Shown here in pieces: positions 1 through 8,525 of a stretch of DNA of 64,000 nt. The stretch spans positions 682,001 to 746,000 of the forward strand of contig OZ037932.1 in assembly GCA_964035575.1 (NCBI GenBank), written 5' to 3'. The translations under genes and the position numbers were made by a program. Numbering within the stretch: position 1 is the first letter of the stretch; every line of letters starts with the position of its first letter. The notes below the pieces were generated by a model, which saw nothing but the letters and a program-made list of their open reading frames with translations, was not told where the DNA came from and searched no databases. The stretch comes from Rhynchopus sp. YZ270_cl-10. Its lineage: Eukaryota; Euglenozoa; Diplonemea; Diplonemida; Diplonemidae.

Positions 1-533
1 GGAAGTAATAACATGGTTCAGAACATTTCAGCAAACAATAAAAAAAAGTTGAGTTAAAGCTGATTCTAAGCTTAGTAAACGATTGTAGGTGCAAACATCT
101 CCTCTAGATGAGCAACACTCAACAGAATGTAAGCACAATGAAGGAACGAACAAAACGTACCAGATGCAAAAAGAGACCCACTACAGGCCACAACCATCTG
201 ACAAAAAAAAAATATAAATAATTACCACGCACGAAAAAGAACCATTTTTCCAATTGTGTCGGACCTGGTAGGTATTAAAACCCCCCACTAATCAGTAGCA
301 TATTCCGACAATAACCACCTACCCCAAGACAGGTTCTGCCCTTGTCCCTTTCCTTTTTGTTGTCGGTATCACTTTTTTTTTATATAATTTCGAACACACT
401 TTACTCCGGGGGGAAGGGGTGTGGGGGTGCGGGAGGATGGGGGAGATCATAAACGCAAACAGGTTCCAAACATTCATTCGGTTGAACGTTTTCCAAAAAA
501 AATAACTATTTATTGGTATGAAATAAGGAATAC
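1..533. other. Left edge, no gene seen
   Basis: AT-rich sequence with A runs. No reading frame with coding character on either strand, and none of the hairpin elements found elsewhere. The next minus-strand gene upstream in transcription is the CCCH protein, so this may be its distal 3' flank or intergenic DNA. Confidence 0.5.
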
Positions 534-686
534 TTTTTTTCACGCTACAGGTCGTTCGAGTTACCTGCTGCAGAAATGGTTCCCGAGCGAAGCGAGGGGA
601 CCATGTAATACGGAAAAATAATTTACCGAGCGAAGCGAGGTGAATTATGTGCAGCAGGTAACGAGCGCACCTGTAGCGTGAAAAAA
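534..686. repeat. Fold-back element, about 150 bp, with 38-nt arms
   Basis: The left arm (534-573) begins T7-CACGCTACAGGT and ends TTACCTGCTGCA. The right arm (649-686) is its inverted copy with small differences in the middle. Between the arms the motif CCGAGCGAAGCGAGG occurs twice. The symmetry and size fit a MITE-like non-autonomous DNA element. I cannot identify a target-site duplication, so the superfamily is unknown. The phrase CTTTTTTTCACGC recurs near 1045, close to the neighbouring inverted repeat. Confidence 0.6.
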
Positions 687-714
687 CGGATGCCTTATGA
701 CAAACAATACGTAA

Positions 715-1190
715 TTTTATTCCGGTTTACAAAGTAGGGGTAGTCCCCAAGCACAGGCCAAAAAACAGTGAGATGGGAGATCAGGAAAAATAAATACCAC
801 CCACACCACACGTATCACCTGTTACAGGAGCTAATCAAAAGAAAAAAAAGAACAACAACAAATGCCGAGGACAACGCTTAAGGCGAAGATGCAGGAGGCA
901 TACGAGAGCGGACTAAGCAACTACAAGAGCTTCGCCTCTTACAAGCTCGAGTGAGCTCCAAATTTTTGTCCAGATCCCCACCCTCCCCACCTGAAATCCA
1001 CCCACCACACAGGAATCCTCATACAGGTGCGCCGTGAAATAAGGTGACTTTTTTTCACGCCCCGTGCAATTTACACATAAATTGCCGTGAAATAAGGTGA
1101 CTTTTAACACACAAAGTTCTTCTTATTTCACTGCATTTTGGCCTGTGCTTGGGGACTACTACTTTGTAAACCGGAATAAAAACTTTTTGG
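715..1190. repeat. Inverted-repeat element, about 476 bp
   Basis: The left arm (about 715-771) and right arm (about 1125-1190) are nearly perfect inverted copies. Both contain ATTCCGGTTTACAAAGTA and TCCCCAAGCACAGGCC. Inside lie three copies or half-copies of GTGAAATAAGG(TGAC), two of them facing each other (1086-1131), and the short plus-strand reading frame at 862. It could be a small non-autonomous transposon carrying a captured exon, or a locus whose RNA folds into a long hairpin. No target-site duplication is clear. Confidence 0.55.
862..954 (+). CDS. Possible short exon or 30-residue reading frame inside the inverted repeat
   Basis: An ATG opens a 30-codon frame (MPRTTLKAKM at the start, SFASYKLE at the end) before TGA. 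The composition is coding-like, unlike its surroundings, and a splice-acceptor-like CACCTGTTACAG lies about 25 nt upstream. A good donor (GTGAGC) overlaps the last codon at 951. Joining it to an acceptor near 1018 would add only a few residues. It is the only coding-like stretch on the plus strand of the window. I do not recognise it; it may be an exon fragment carried by the surrounding element. Confidence 0.25.
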   Translation: MPRTTLKAKMQEAYESGLSNYKSFASYKLE

Positions 1191-2471
1191 AAAATAAACA
1201 GGACAAAAAAGGAGGGTAGGTGGTACGAGCACGAGGACACACCAAAAGCTCTGAGGGGGCACGGAAGGGTTCTGCAGTACAGAACGCGATTTGCCTTTTT
1301 TTTTAAAAAGGGCAAATCCCGACGGTAAAAAACAGGACCATTCCGCTCCCTTTTCAAGCCTAAATACAGCCAAAGTCGCTCAATATTGCGATATTGTGCA
1401 TTTGGGTTCTGGTCTCTCCCTTTTGTGTGCACTCATCCCTTTGTAAAGACGCGTGCACACAATATTTGAGCAGACACCCAAAACGTTTTAATTCACTTTA
1501 ATTTTTATGTCTCAATTTCTTTTGATCACATTTTTTTTTTCTTCTCCCACTGGGAATTTCTTTACAGATTCTGTGCAATGTCATGGCAACACCCCTTCAA
1601 TAAAGGCTTGTAGGCAGACAAGGCAAAGAGAGATCGAAACTGGAAGGAAAACTGGCTCCATATTTTTTTATTAGTTTTTTTACTTTGTTTTTGTTTCTTC
1701 TTTTTTTTTCAGTGTTATGCGCTGTGTAAACGTTTTGTGATAATAGGAGTTGTGGTTTTGCTGTTTGCTGGGGAGAGAAAAAAAAAACCACCAAACAAAG
1801 AGTATAAAAAAAAATGACATTTTGCAAAAGGATTCTCCAAAGAACATAACACCGAAAAGGGGGAGAGGAAAAAAAAAACACAAAAAAAATTGTTGGGGGA
1901 ACCTAAGCCCCCTCGTGTTTAGTCACCTAGGTATAAAAAGAGGGGAGAAAGGAAAGAGTCGTGTATATGCTTTACTGTACCTATCTAAACATCTAAATGT
2001 TTTTTTTTTTTCAGATGTTCGTCTCGCTTTGCATATTTTCTGCAATATACTTCTTCTGTGACTATAGTACGGATAAAGGATAGCACAACAAACACAACTT
2101 GAACAAGGAGTTTAAAAAAAAAACGTTGAAGAAGATGAACACATGAAAAAAATGCGTACAAACGTCATAACACAAACAAAAAAAGAAATCAAATAAGTCC
2201 CCCCCCCACCCCTCATCCCCCCCCACTCTGATATGCCTTACCATTGATATTTTTTTTTTCTTTCGAATCAAGGTTTTTTTTTTGCATCACGTTTTGTTGC
2301 TGTGCTGCCACCCCCATATAACCCCACCTTAAAAATAGGATTTTTGAACACTGCTCGTTTATTTCTTTTTTTTGTGACCGTGTCAAAAAAAATAATATAG
2401 ACAAATGAGGAAAATACTATGATCGCATCAAATAGTATCCCCATTTGAACTTCGTTTTGTTTTATTATTTT
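1191..2471. other. Intergenic, 3' side of the CCCH gene
   Basis: A/T-run-rich DNA without coding frames. It contains one copy of the conserved hairpin element (1894-1930), about 540 nt beyond the stop codon of the CCCH gene in transcription direction. Nothing else is recognisable. Confidence 0.5.
1894..1930 (-). repeat. Hairpin element A, diverged copy
   Basis: On the minus strand it reads AGGTGACTAAAC, then loop ACGAGGGG, then GCTTAGGTTC. The left stem has one change (AAAC for AAGC) relative to the consensus, and the outer right arm (TCATCTT in other copies) is lost. It lies in the 3' flank of the CCCH gene. Confidence 0.5.
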
Positions 2472-4184
2472 TTATGCCCTCTGTGGAGGACCTCCTTTTC
2501 CACCCCATCCCATTGCAGGGTTTCGCCCCGCCGCCGCCCCACCTGCCGCACCATAGCTCAACACATCCCCAACGTTCTGGCTGCTAAAGTACTGCGGCGC
2601 CTGCTGGGCGTGCCCCCCTGCATGCATCATTACATTACTCCCTTTTGTATCATACTCCGACCAGGTCTGTGGGAGGAACTGGTTTGCCTGCTGCCCCATC
2701 CCTGGGTGCGGCACTTGCAAAGGGAGATTCGTCCCCGGCGGCGGAACCGAATGAATGAACGAAGGATGGGTGTACAACGTACTGGTGGTCGAGGTGGTAA
2801 TCGGGAGAACATGCTCACTAAACCCTGGCACCAAATGCTCTGTTCCCGGCGCCGCATGAGGCAACTGCTGCACCGGCCTATTCTCATACAACGGCGATGC
2901 CGGGGGCGTGCCCTGCTCCGAATCCACCTCCTGCACCTGCTGCAACGCCTCTGGCACCGCATTCTCCTTTACCCCCTGCAGCATTCCCATAGGGGTACCC
3001 AATATCGCCGGCGCATCGGGGTAGCGCTTCTTCGCAATCTCAGGCAGCAGATCCTTCTGCACTGGCCCCTCATCTGTGACAAGCGGGATGCCATAACGCT
3101 CCTGGGGACCTAATGTGACGGGTTGGCCGACAACGCTCTCGGGGCTCTTCTTTCTGAGCTTCAACTTTCCATTCGGAAGGATCTGATGAAATGGTGTCGA
3201 AGGGAGCGACGCCTGCGCCGGATTTGCTGACGATGAAAACACCGAGTAAAACTCCCGACAAATATGCAAATTCGAACACTCCCTCCCCCATTGACAGCGC
3301 TTCTCTTGGTGCAGCTTGCAAACCCGGTTGCATGCAAAAACAAGGGAAGCATGCGAAGTCACCAATCCACGCAAACCTTTTGTAGTCATAAGACGGTTCA
3401 AAGGGAGGGGACAACGTTGGTTTTTCTTGTTGACCATGAACACCCTGCCTTTGTAGTCCACAACGTGGTCCACACCGTGGAAGGTGCAGCATGGCTTGTT
3501 CGGTTCCAATACAAAGCGGAGAAACCCAGCCTCGATGTGAATGAATTTGCAGGCATCGCCATGAGGGCAGAGGGAGGTGGGCTTCTTTTCACGGTCCTCT
3601 AAAGACGATGTTGCATAGTGCATGCAGAGGCGCGCTTCACCTGCCTGCCCAGTACGTTCCAAACCCGCAAAGAAGTCATGCCGACCCACTGTTTCGGAGG
3701 TGCGTACAACAGGAATGGACATCCGGCTGTCCTGGTCGGTAGGGTCAATGATCACAACCTCCAGAGCACGTTGGTGCGACAATGGTTCTGTGCTCCCCAA
3801 AACCGGAGCGCATCCAAGCTCATTGGACGCTCCCTTGTTCTCCTCAGTGTACGTCTGTCTCAGCTCTGTCACTACACCCCGGTCTGCGTGAATCTGGTTG
3901 CATCTGCTGTGGCTCTTGCAGCGTCCCTTTTGAAACAGCATGCAAATGTATGAATCCCGTTTCGTTCCAATGTTGTGAATGTATGCGATCCTCCCCGTGG
4001 TCGGGTCTGTCTGCTTGAAGATGAGAGGGATCTTCTGTTTGGTTGCAGGGTCAATGACCATCATGACTGTCTCTGGGTCGAGGGTGAGTTCTTCGTCGGT
4101 TGTCTTGCCTCCCTTGTAGGTGTCGCGTGTGGCGTCATGTCCCTTGCCACCTTTACCACCCTTCCCCCCCTTTTGCCCAAGCAT
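2472..4184 (-). CDS. Three-finger CCCH zinc finger protein
   Basis: 570 residues, probably an RNA-binding regulator of mRNA stability or translation, as CCCH proteins are in trypanosomes. Three C-x7-C-x5-C-x3-H type fingers are visible: near residue 81 (CMLFQKGRC...C...H), near 185 (with an enlarged first spacing), and near 288 (CKLHQEKRC...C...H, followed by ICREFY). Finger 1 is preceded by a conserved-looking GRIAYIHNIGTKRDSYIC block of the kind I associate with trypanosomatid CCCH proteins (recollection, not a search). The N-terminus is KGG-rich; the last 250 residues are Pro/Gln/Gly-rich and probably disordered. The start is supported by a pyrimidine tract and CCCAG three bases before the ATG. 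No introns are needed. Confidence 0.85.
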   Translation of the reverse strand: MLGQKGGKGGKGGKGHDATRDTYKGGKTTDEELTLDPETVMMVIDPATKQKIPLIFKQTDPTTGRIAYIHNIGTKRDSYICMLFQKGRCKSHSRCNQIHADRGVVTELRQTYTEENKGASNELGCAPVLGSTEPLSHQRALEVVIIDPTDQDSRMSIPVVRTSETVGRHDFFAGLERTGQAGEARLCMHYATSSLEDREKKPTSLCPHGDACKFIHIEAGFLRFVLEPNKPCCTFHGVDHVVDYKGRVFMVNKKNQRCPLPLNRLMTTKGLRGLVTSHASLVFACNRVCKLHQEKRCQWGRECSNLHICREFYSVFSSSANPAQASLPSTPFHQILPNGKLKLRKKSPESVVGQPVTLGPQERYGIPLVTDEGPVQKDLLPEIAKKRYPDAPAILGTPMGMLQGVKENAVPEALQQVQEVDSEQGTPPASPLYENRPVQQLPHAAPGTEHLVPGFSEHVLPITTSTTSTLYTHPSFIHSVPPPGTNLPLQVPHPGMGQQANQFLPQTWSEYDTKGSNVMMHAGGHAQQAPQYFSSQNVGDVLSYGAAGGAAAGRNPAMGWGGKGGPPQRA

Positions 4185-4553
4185 CGCTGGGGTAACGATT
4201 TTCGGTCTTTTACAAAAAAAAAAAAAAAAAGACGCAAAAAATGAGCAAGATTAGGATAAAATGTGAAAAAGGAGAGGGTCGGTGTATACGGGGTAGGTGG
4301 TGTACGGGGGTTTTTTCTGTATGGTGTTTATATGAAAAGCAAAGAAGGGGGGTAAGTTGGGGTAAGAAATAACAATCGACAAAAAATGCGCCCTCTTTTT
4401 TTTTTTCCATTCTACAAATCCTCCTCTCTCTCTCTCTCCAGCGTTCTGAATACGGTCCTCAGACCTTCCTCGCACGGGAAAGGGAAAAAAAAAACTTTAA
4501 AAAAGATCGACTCTCGGCACAGGGAGAGGCGAACCCCATCATAATTCCCTGCT
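4185..4553. other. Intergenic, 369 bp
   Basis: Separates the start of the CCCH gene from the stop of the next gene upstream in transcription. It contains a T-rich tract on the coding strand ending in CAG just before the CCCH start codon, the layout expected of a splice acceptor. No other signal is seen. Confidence 0.5.
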
Positions 4554-6527
4554 CTACTCCGAACCTTTCTTCGTTGCCCTGGTGTACCCTGTGGTGCGTC
4601 CTGTGAACACTGCGTAGGCTTCTGCGAGCTCGTCAGCCTCATCCTCAAACATCTTCATTGCATGCCACGCCCATTTCGCTGCCGCACCTTGAGTCCCAGC
4701 CTCGCGGAAAAGCTCCTGTGTTTGCCCCACCTCCAAGATGAACACATCCTTAAACCCGCCCAACACCGTTGCAGACATGCTGTACACAAGCCTCAACCTA
4801 CAAACCTGCAACAACACTGCAGTTTCCGCATCACCGCACCTCTCCCAAAACACAGAATGCTCACCTCCACTTTCACGCACCGCCTTCAAAACTGTTAAGT
4901 AGACATGCTCACCCACAACGGAGACTCTATGTGTTTGCATCCGCCCCGCAAATTTGTAGCGAAATACTGGAACCGCACTCTTTGGGTTTTTTGTTAGCTC
5001 TGCGAGCGCTGATTTCCAAGGGGGTGTGGCGCCTTTGGAATCGAAGACTTTGTTCTCAACAAGCGCTGCCAATGAGGAGCACTTCTCTCGAACCGCCTCG
5101 TTCTGCACCTCACCGGACCGGGTAGATGCGGTTTCCCCCAGAGGCTTGCCCTGCAGCATTCTGGGAAGCGCTTTCATTTCGTCCAGCCAGGTTTGCAGGA
5201 TGGGGTTTCGTTCTAAGGTGTCCCTATCAAACAAGGCTGCAACGTGCTGAACATACTCCTTCCGTTGTGCACATCGAAATACCCGCAGAATCTGCAACAT
5301 CTCCACCGGTTGTGCGCTATTAAGACCCCTAGTACCTTTCATTAAACCAAGGATTTCAACAAGCGTTTCAACCTGGTCCCTTTGTGTGGACAGTGTAGGG
5401 CCAAAGAACAGCCTTTCTTCCTTTCGTTTGAGGTACGTAAGCAGTGCCTTCCACACTTCGAACATCGCCCCAAATCCAAACCCCACCTTCCTCGCCACCT
5501 CCATTGCTGACCCAAATGAGTCGTGCTTAATACAACACGTCATTGCATTGATAAACGCCTCTGGTCCTGCTGCACCTTGCTCGATCGCTTCGTTGAGCAC
5601 AGTAATACTCCCTTCTGGTGTTCTGCAAGACAGAACTAAACACGCAAAAACCCGCGGACTAACTGCAGGAAAGCGTGGTCCAAAATGCGGGGCAACGACA
5701 GAAGCGGCTTCATCCTTCTCCCAGGGTACAAATTGGACTTCTTGGACGAGATCTTGCATGGTGGAGAGACGTGGGTTGCTTCCGTAGAGAAGAGCCTTGC
5801 GGTGTGTGGTAAACATATTAACTGCGTTCACCTCACTCCGCAACACCGTTGCCACCATTAGCATTGAATGCGAAACGGACGCAACAGCCTTCCCCGCTTC
5901 GTGCTGCGTTCTTCGACTCAAATTCACAAAACTATATTCCTCCAAAAAATTTTCATACAACTCCAGTATCACCGACTCCTCTCTTGCCTCTCTTAGAACA
6001 TGCATCACTTCGTGCTGTGCGACGCACTTTATTAACAATGCATGCTCTTTTAACGTAAGCTCCCCTTTGTTCAGACGCAATGCTAGAGAGGGGAGCCCCG
6101 CTGTGCAGGCATAGAGGAATTGAAGCGATCGGATTTGTTCCAAAAAGATGGGTCGTGGTGTAGGCGAGGCGTAGCCTAGAAGAATGTGGCGTTCTGGGTC
6201 GGCAAGAAGTTTCGCAAAGAGCTCAAGGGTAGGGGTAGCTTCCGCAGAGCTGTCTGTGATGTAGCGTTTTGCAAGACCATTGCCTCGGTCGTCCCAATCC
6301 CTCTGCCGCATGCGCTTCAGGCACTCACGGAACACCAGCTGCCATTGCCCCTCGTTCAACCGCGGTCCTTCCCCCGCAGCCATCGCCCGTTTTGCCACCA
6401 CCACCGGATGGTCCACCTTCATGTCTCCTACTACAACCCGGTCTCCTTCACGCCATGTGAGAGCACATCGTCCCAACTGATCAGGCTTCCCGCGGAATAA
6501 CAACACATTGTGGAGGAGTCTCAACAT
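4554..6527 (-). CDS. Unknown helical protein, 657 residues
   Basis: A single uninterrupted frame with coding composition. I do not recognise the family. The sequence is predicted to be mostly alpha-helical, with many Leu/Ala/Glu/Arg helices resembling alpha-solenoid or PPR-like proteins, though no clear repeat register is visible by eye. The N-terminus (MLRLLHNVLLFRGKP) is hydrophobic and basic without acidic residues, so a mitochondrial presequence is possible (inference). HEVMH in the middle resembles a metallopeptidase HExxH only by chance pattern (HEVMH followed by VLREAREE has no further support). The ATG follows CCCTCCACAG by 15 nt, consistent with a spliced-leader acceptor. Confidence 0.75.
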   Translation of the reverse strand: MLRLLHNVLLFRGKPDQLGRCALTWREGDRVVVGDMKVDHPVVVAKRAMAAGEGPRLNEGQWQLVFRECLKRMRQRDWDDRGNGLAKRYITDSSAEATPTLELFAKLLADPERHILLGYASPTPRPIFLEQIRSLQFLYACTAGLPSLALRLNKGELTLKEHALLIKCVAQHEVMHVLREAREESVILELYENFLEEYSFVNLSRRTQHEAGKAVASVSHSMLMVATVLRSEVNAVNMFTTHRKALLYGSNPRLSTMQDLVQEVQFVPWEKDEAASVVAPHFGPRFPAVSPRVFACLVLSCRTPEGSITVLNEAIEQGAAGPEAFINAMTCCIKHDSFGSAMEVARKVGFGFGAMFEVWKALLTYLKRKEERLFFGPTLSTQRDQVETLVEILGLMKGTRGLNSAQPVEMLQILRVFRCAQRKEYVQHVAALFDRDTLERNPILQTWLDEMKALPRMLQGKPLGETASTRSGEVQNEAVREKCSSLAALVENKVFDSKGATPPWKSALAELTKNPKSAVPVFRYKFAGRMQTHRVSVVGEHVYLTVLKAVRESGGEHSVFWERCGDAETAVLLQVCRLRLVYSMSATVLGGFKDVFILEVGQTQELFREAGTQGAAAKWAWHAMKMFEDEADELAEAYAVFTGRTTGYTRATKKGSE

Positions 6528-6621
6528 CGTTGCATTGTGTACTGTGGAGGGTTTTTTGAGAGGGGATGGGGAGGGAGAGGGGTGTTAGCTAAATGTTGGG
6601 GTAGAAATGCTGTTTTGAGCC

Positions 6622-7068
6622 CTAAATTACCTTTGATTTGGAGAGGGCGATTATGAGTGCCGCGTTGGTGCTGCCTTTGCCTTTTGGGAGAAGGTTAGGG
6701 TCTGCAGTGGACATAATAAGTTTGACGCGTTTTGATTCGTTCAAAAAATCGCTGTAAAGCAGTTTTTCGATGCCTCTGAGCCATTCGTCTTCTAGACGTG
6801 CACGAACCCGGATCTGTTCGTTGAAGACCTGCTTGCGCTCTGTTTCCAACCCACGGTGATACTGCACCAACCCCTCCCGAGCAACCGCAATCGACTGTAA
6901 AGCCATTGCCACCTCCCGGATAAACTGCTCCATCAGCCGCTCAATCTCCTTCCCCTCCCTGCGCACCACCTCTTCACGCACCCTCCCCTCACACTTCTGC
7001 ACATGCAGATGCGCATTGGGATGCGGGGCCAGCTGTGTGTTCACATTCTCCACTCTAACAGACTCCAT
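6622..7068 (-). CDS. Small coiled-coil protein, 148 residues
   Basis: Residues 25-110 are rich in Glu, Arg and Leu with heptad-like spacing and very likely form a long coiled coil; the C-terminal 30 residues are Lys/Ser rich. No known domain recognised. It lies about 100 nt upstream, in coordinate terms, of the 657-residue gene and is transcribed just before it on the same strand. The sequence just before the ATG contains GAGGCTTAG, which matches the right half of hairpin element A and could itself serve as the AG acceptor. Role unknown. Confidence 0.65.
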   Translation of the reverse strand: MESVRVENVNTQLAPHPNAHLHVQKCEGRVREEVVRREGKEIERLMEQFIREVAMALQSIAVAREGLVQYHRGLETERKQVFNEQIRVRARLEDEWLRGIEKLLYSDFLNESKRVKLIMSTADPNLLPKGKGSTNAALIIALSKSKVI

Positions 7069-7070
7069 AA

Positions 7071-7092
7071 GGTAAAAACCTAAGCCTCAAGG
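7071..7092 (-). repeat. Half-copy of hairpin element A next to a start codon
   Basis: Minus strand CCTTGAGGCTTAGGTTTTTACC. It keeps the right arm GAGGCTTAGG of hairpin element A but not the left arm or loop, and ends 3 nt before the ATG of the 148-residue gene. May be a degraded copy whose CTTAG became a splice acceptor (inference). Confidence 0.3.
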
Positions 7093-7543
7093 AATAAACA
7101 AAAAATGAGAAAAAATGCGGTAAAGATAGACAACAAAGAGAATGATCTAGTCTAAGTGTAGAGGTTCATTCATTTGAGGGGGAAGAGCCTGTGGGTTGGT
7201 GAATGAGTGAAAGGAAATGTTATGTTTTGATTCAGCGCAGAGAGAGGTGAAATTGGGAACACCCTGATGACATTCCTGTAGAAGGTGGACTGCTGCAGGT
7301 GGTATACCCATCCGAGGATGCATACCCTCCTGCAGGGGCACCTATACCTGGAGTTTTGCGGGTGTGCACCATGTGGCAGACACCTCGTGGTGTTGATGCA
7401 GACACAGCGCCACCTACCAAAGTTATCCCAAGGTGCACATAGCTGACGATTCAAATAGTTGGGGTTTATAAACGATCTTTTTTTTGTTCATTTGGCCCTT
7501 TTTTTTATAGCTTTTTTTGTGTTAAAATGCAACAAAATTGAAA

Positions 7544-7573
7544 GATAAAATGTGCCTCTCATGCACACCCATC
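7544..7573 (-). repeat. Hairpin element A, class with GTGC stem
   Basis: Minus strand TGTGC, loop ATGAGAG, GCACA. The stem differs from the CTAAGC class but still pairs perfectly, and the loop size (7 nt) and GAGAG core are kept. Followed on the minus strand by TTTTATC. Confidence 0.5.
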
Positions 7574-8274
7574 TATGCAAAACACAAGAGAGAAAAAAAA
7601 CATTTGAGACCTCAGTCATAAGAGAGGGGAGGGGGATTGAGGTCCTCATGCACAGTTTATTCTTTTTATTTTTTTTTGTGTCAAACGACACACAAACCAT
7701 GTTCTCCTTTTGGAGGAAAACAGCGTCATCTTTTTCAGGATTTGTGACAAAAAAAATGAAAAAAACCCTGCCGTTTTTTAGTGAGAAGGTATACTACGTG
7801 GTGTTTGGTCATCCACACACGGTCGTTTTATATAAAAGAGTAGACCATAACTATAATAGAATACTAAAACGCAGCTCGGTTGATACAAAAAAAAAAAAAA
7901 AAAACACCGTCTCTTTGAATTGGTTTACCTTCTGCCCTTTTTTTTCGTATTAGTGCACATCTCCTTCCCCCCAGCCCCACCCTACCAAACGGTTGCCACA
8001 TTGCGTATTATTGAGGACAAATCAGAATGAAGAAGACAGGCTTCCATAACACCCCCCAATTTTGGCAGAAAAAATCTTGGTATATGTTCAAACGCTCAGA
8101 AACCCTGATTATATAGATGGGATTGGATAAACCTAAAGACCCAGGAGGTCCATAGGTCACCCTCCCCAGCATCGGATAACTCTGCCCTCTCACGTTTTAT
8201 ATTGCTCACCCCCCCTCCACCCAGCAATACCAACCCCCTTCCCTTCACTAAAGAGTAAAAAAAGAAAAGTTTGT

Positions 8275-8309
8275 AAGATGATACTAAGCCTCTCGTGCTT
8301 AGTCACCTT
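8275..8309 (-). repeat. Hairpin element A, best full copy
   Basis: Minus strand: outer arm AAGGTGA, inner arm CTAAGC, loop ACGAGAG, inner arm GCTTAG, two-base bulge, outer arm TCATCTT. All 13 stem positions pair, one as G-U only in minus-strand RNA. CATCTTACAAACTTTTC and a T-rich tract follow. It lies about 220 nt beyond the stop of the gene at 8526-10730. Confidence 0.75.
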
Positions 8310-8324
8310 GCCAAAAAAAAATGC

Positions 8325-8353
8325 AAGATATGCTCAAGCCACTCAGTCACCTT
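8325..8353 (-). repeat. Hairpin element A, diverged tandem copy
   Basis: Minus strand AAGGTGACTGAG...CTTGAGCATATCTT, 16 nt from the copy at 8275-8309. Outer arms match the consensus, the loop core is lost. Suggests local duplication followed by decay. Confidence 0.4.
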
Positions 8354-8525
8354 ACAAAAAAGAAGTTTTTTTGTGAGCCTATTGGGATCACACACCTAAA
8401 AACGAGACTTCAAAAAAAAAAAAAATCCCCTTTTTTTATTATCTAAGATCTAAACTGCCCCACTCCCCACTACAAACACTTTACATTTTTTTTTTGTCGT
8501 TTTTTCCCCCCCTCCCAAAAAATTT

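Larger units (their letters stand above)
7093..8525. other. Intergenic, 1.4 kb
   Basis: No convincing gene. The stretch 7230-7440 is more GC-rich and open on the minus strand (including GIGAPAGGYASSDG) but has no recognisable domain or start context; I leave it uncalled. The remainder is A/T-run-rich and carries hairpin elements at 7544, 8275 and 8325. Confidence 0.4.

Noticed and set aside
4554-6527. Metallopeptidase call from an HEVMH motif
   Set aside because: HExxH occurs by chance fairly often; no third ligand or flanking conservation is seen.
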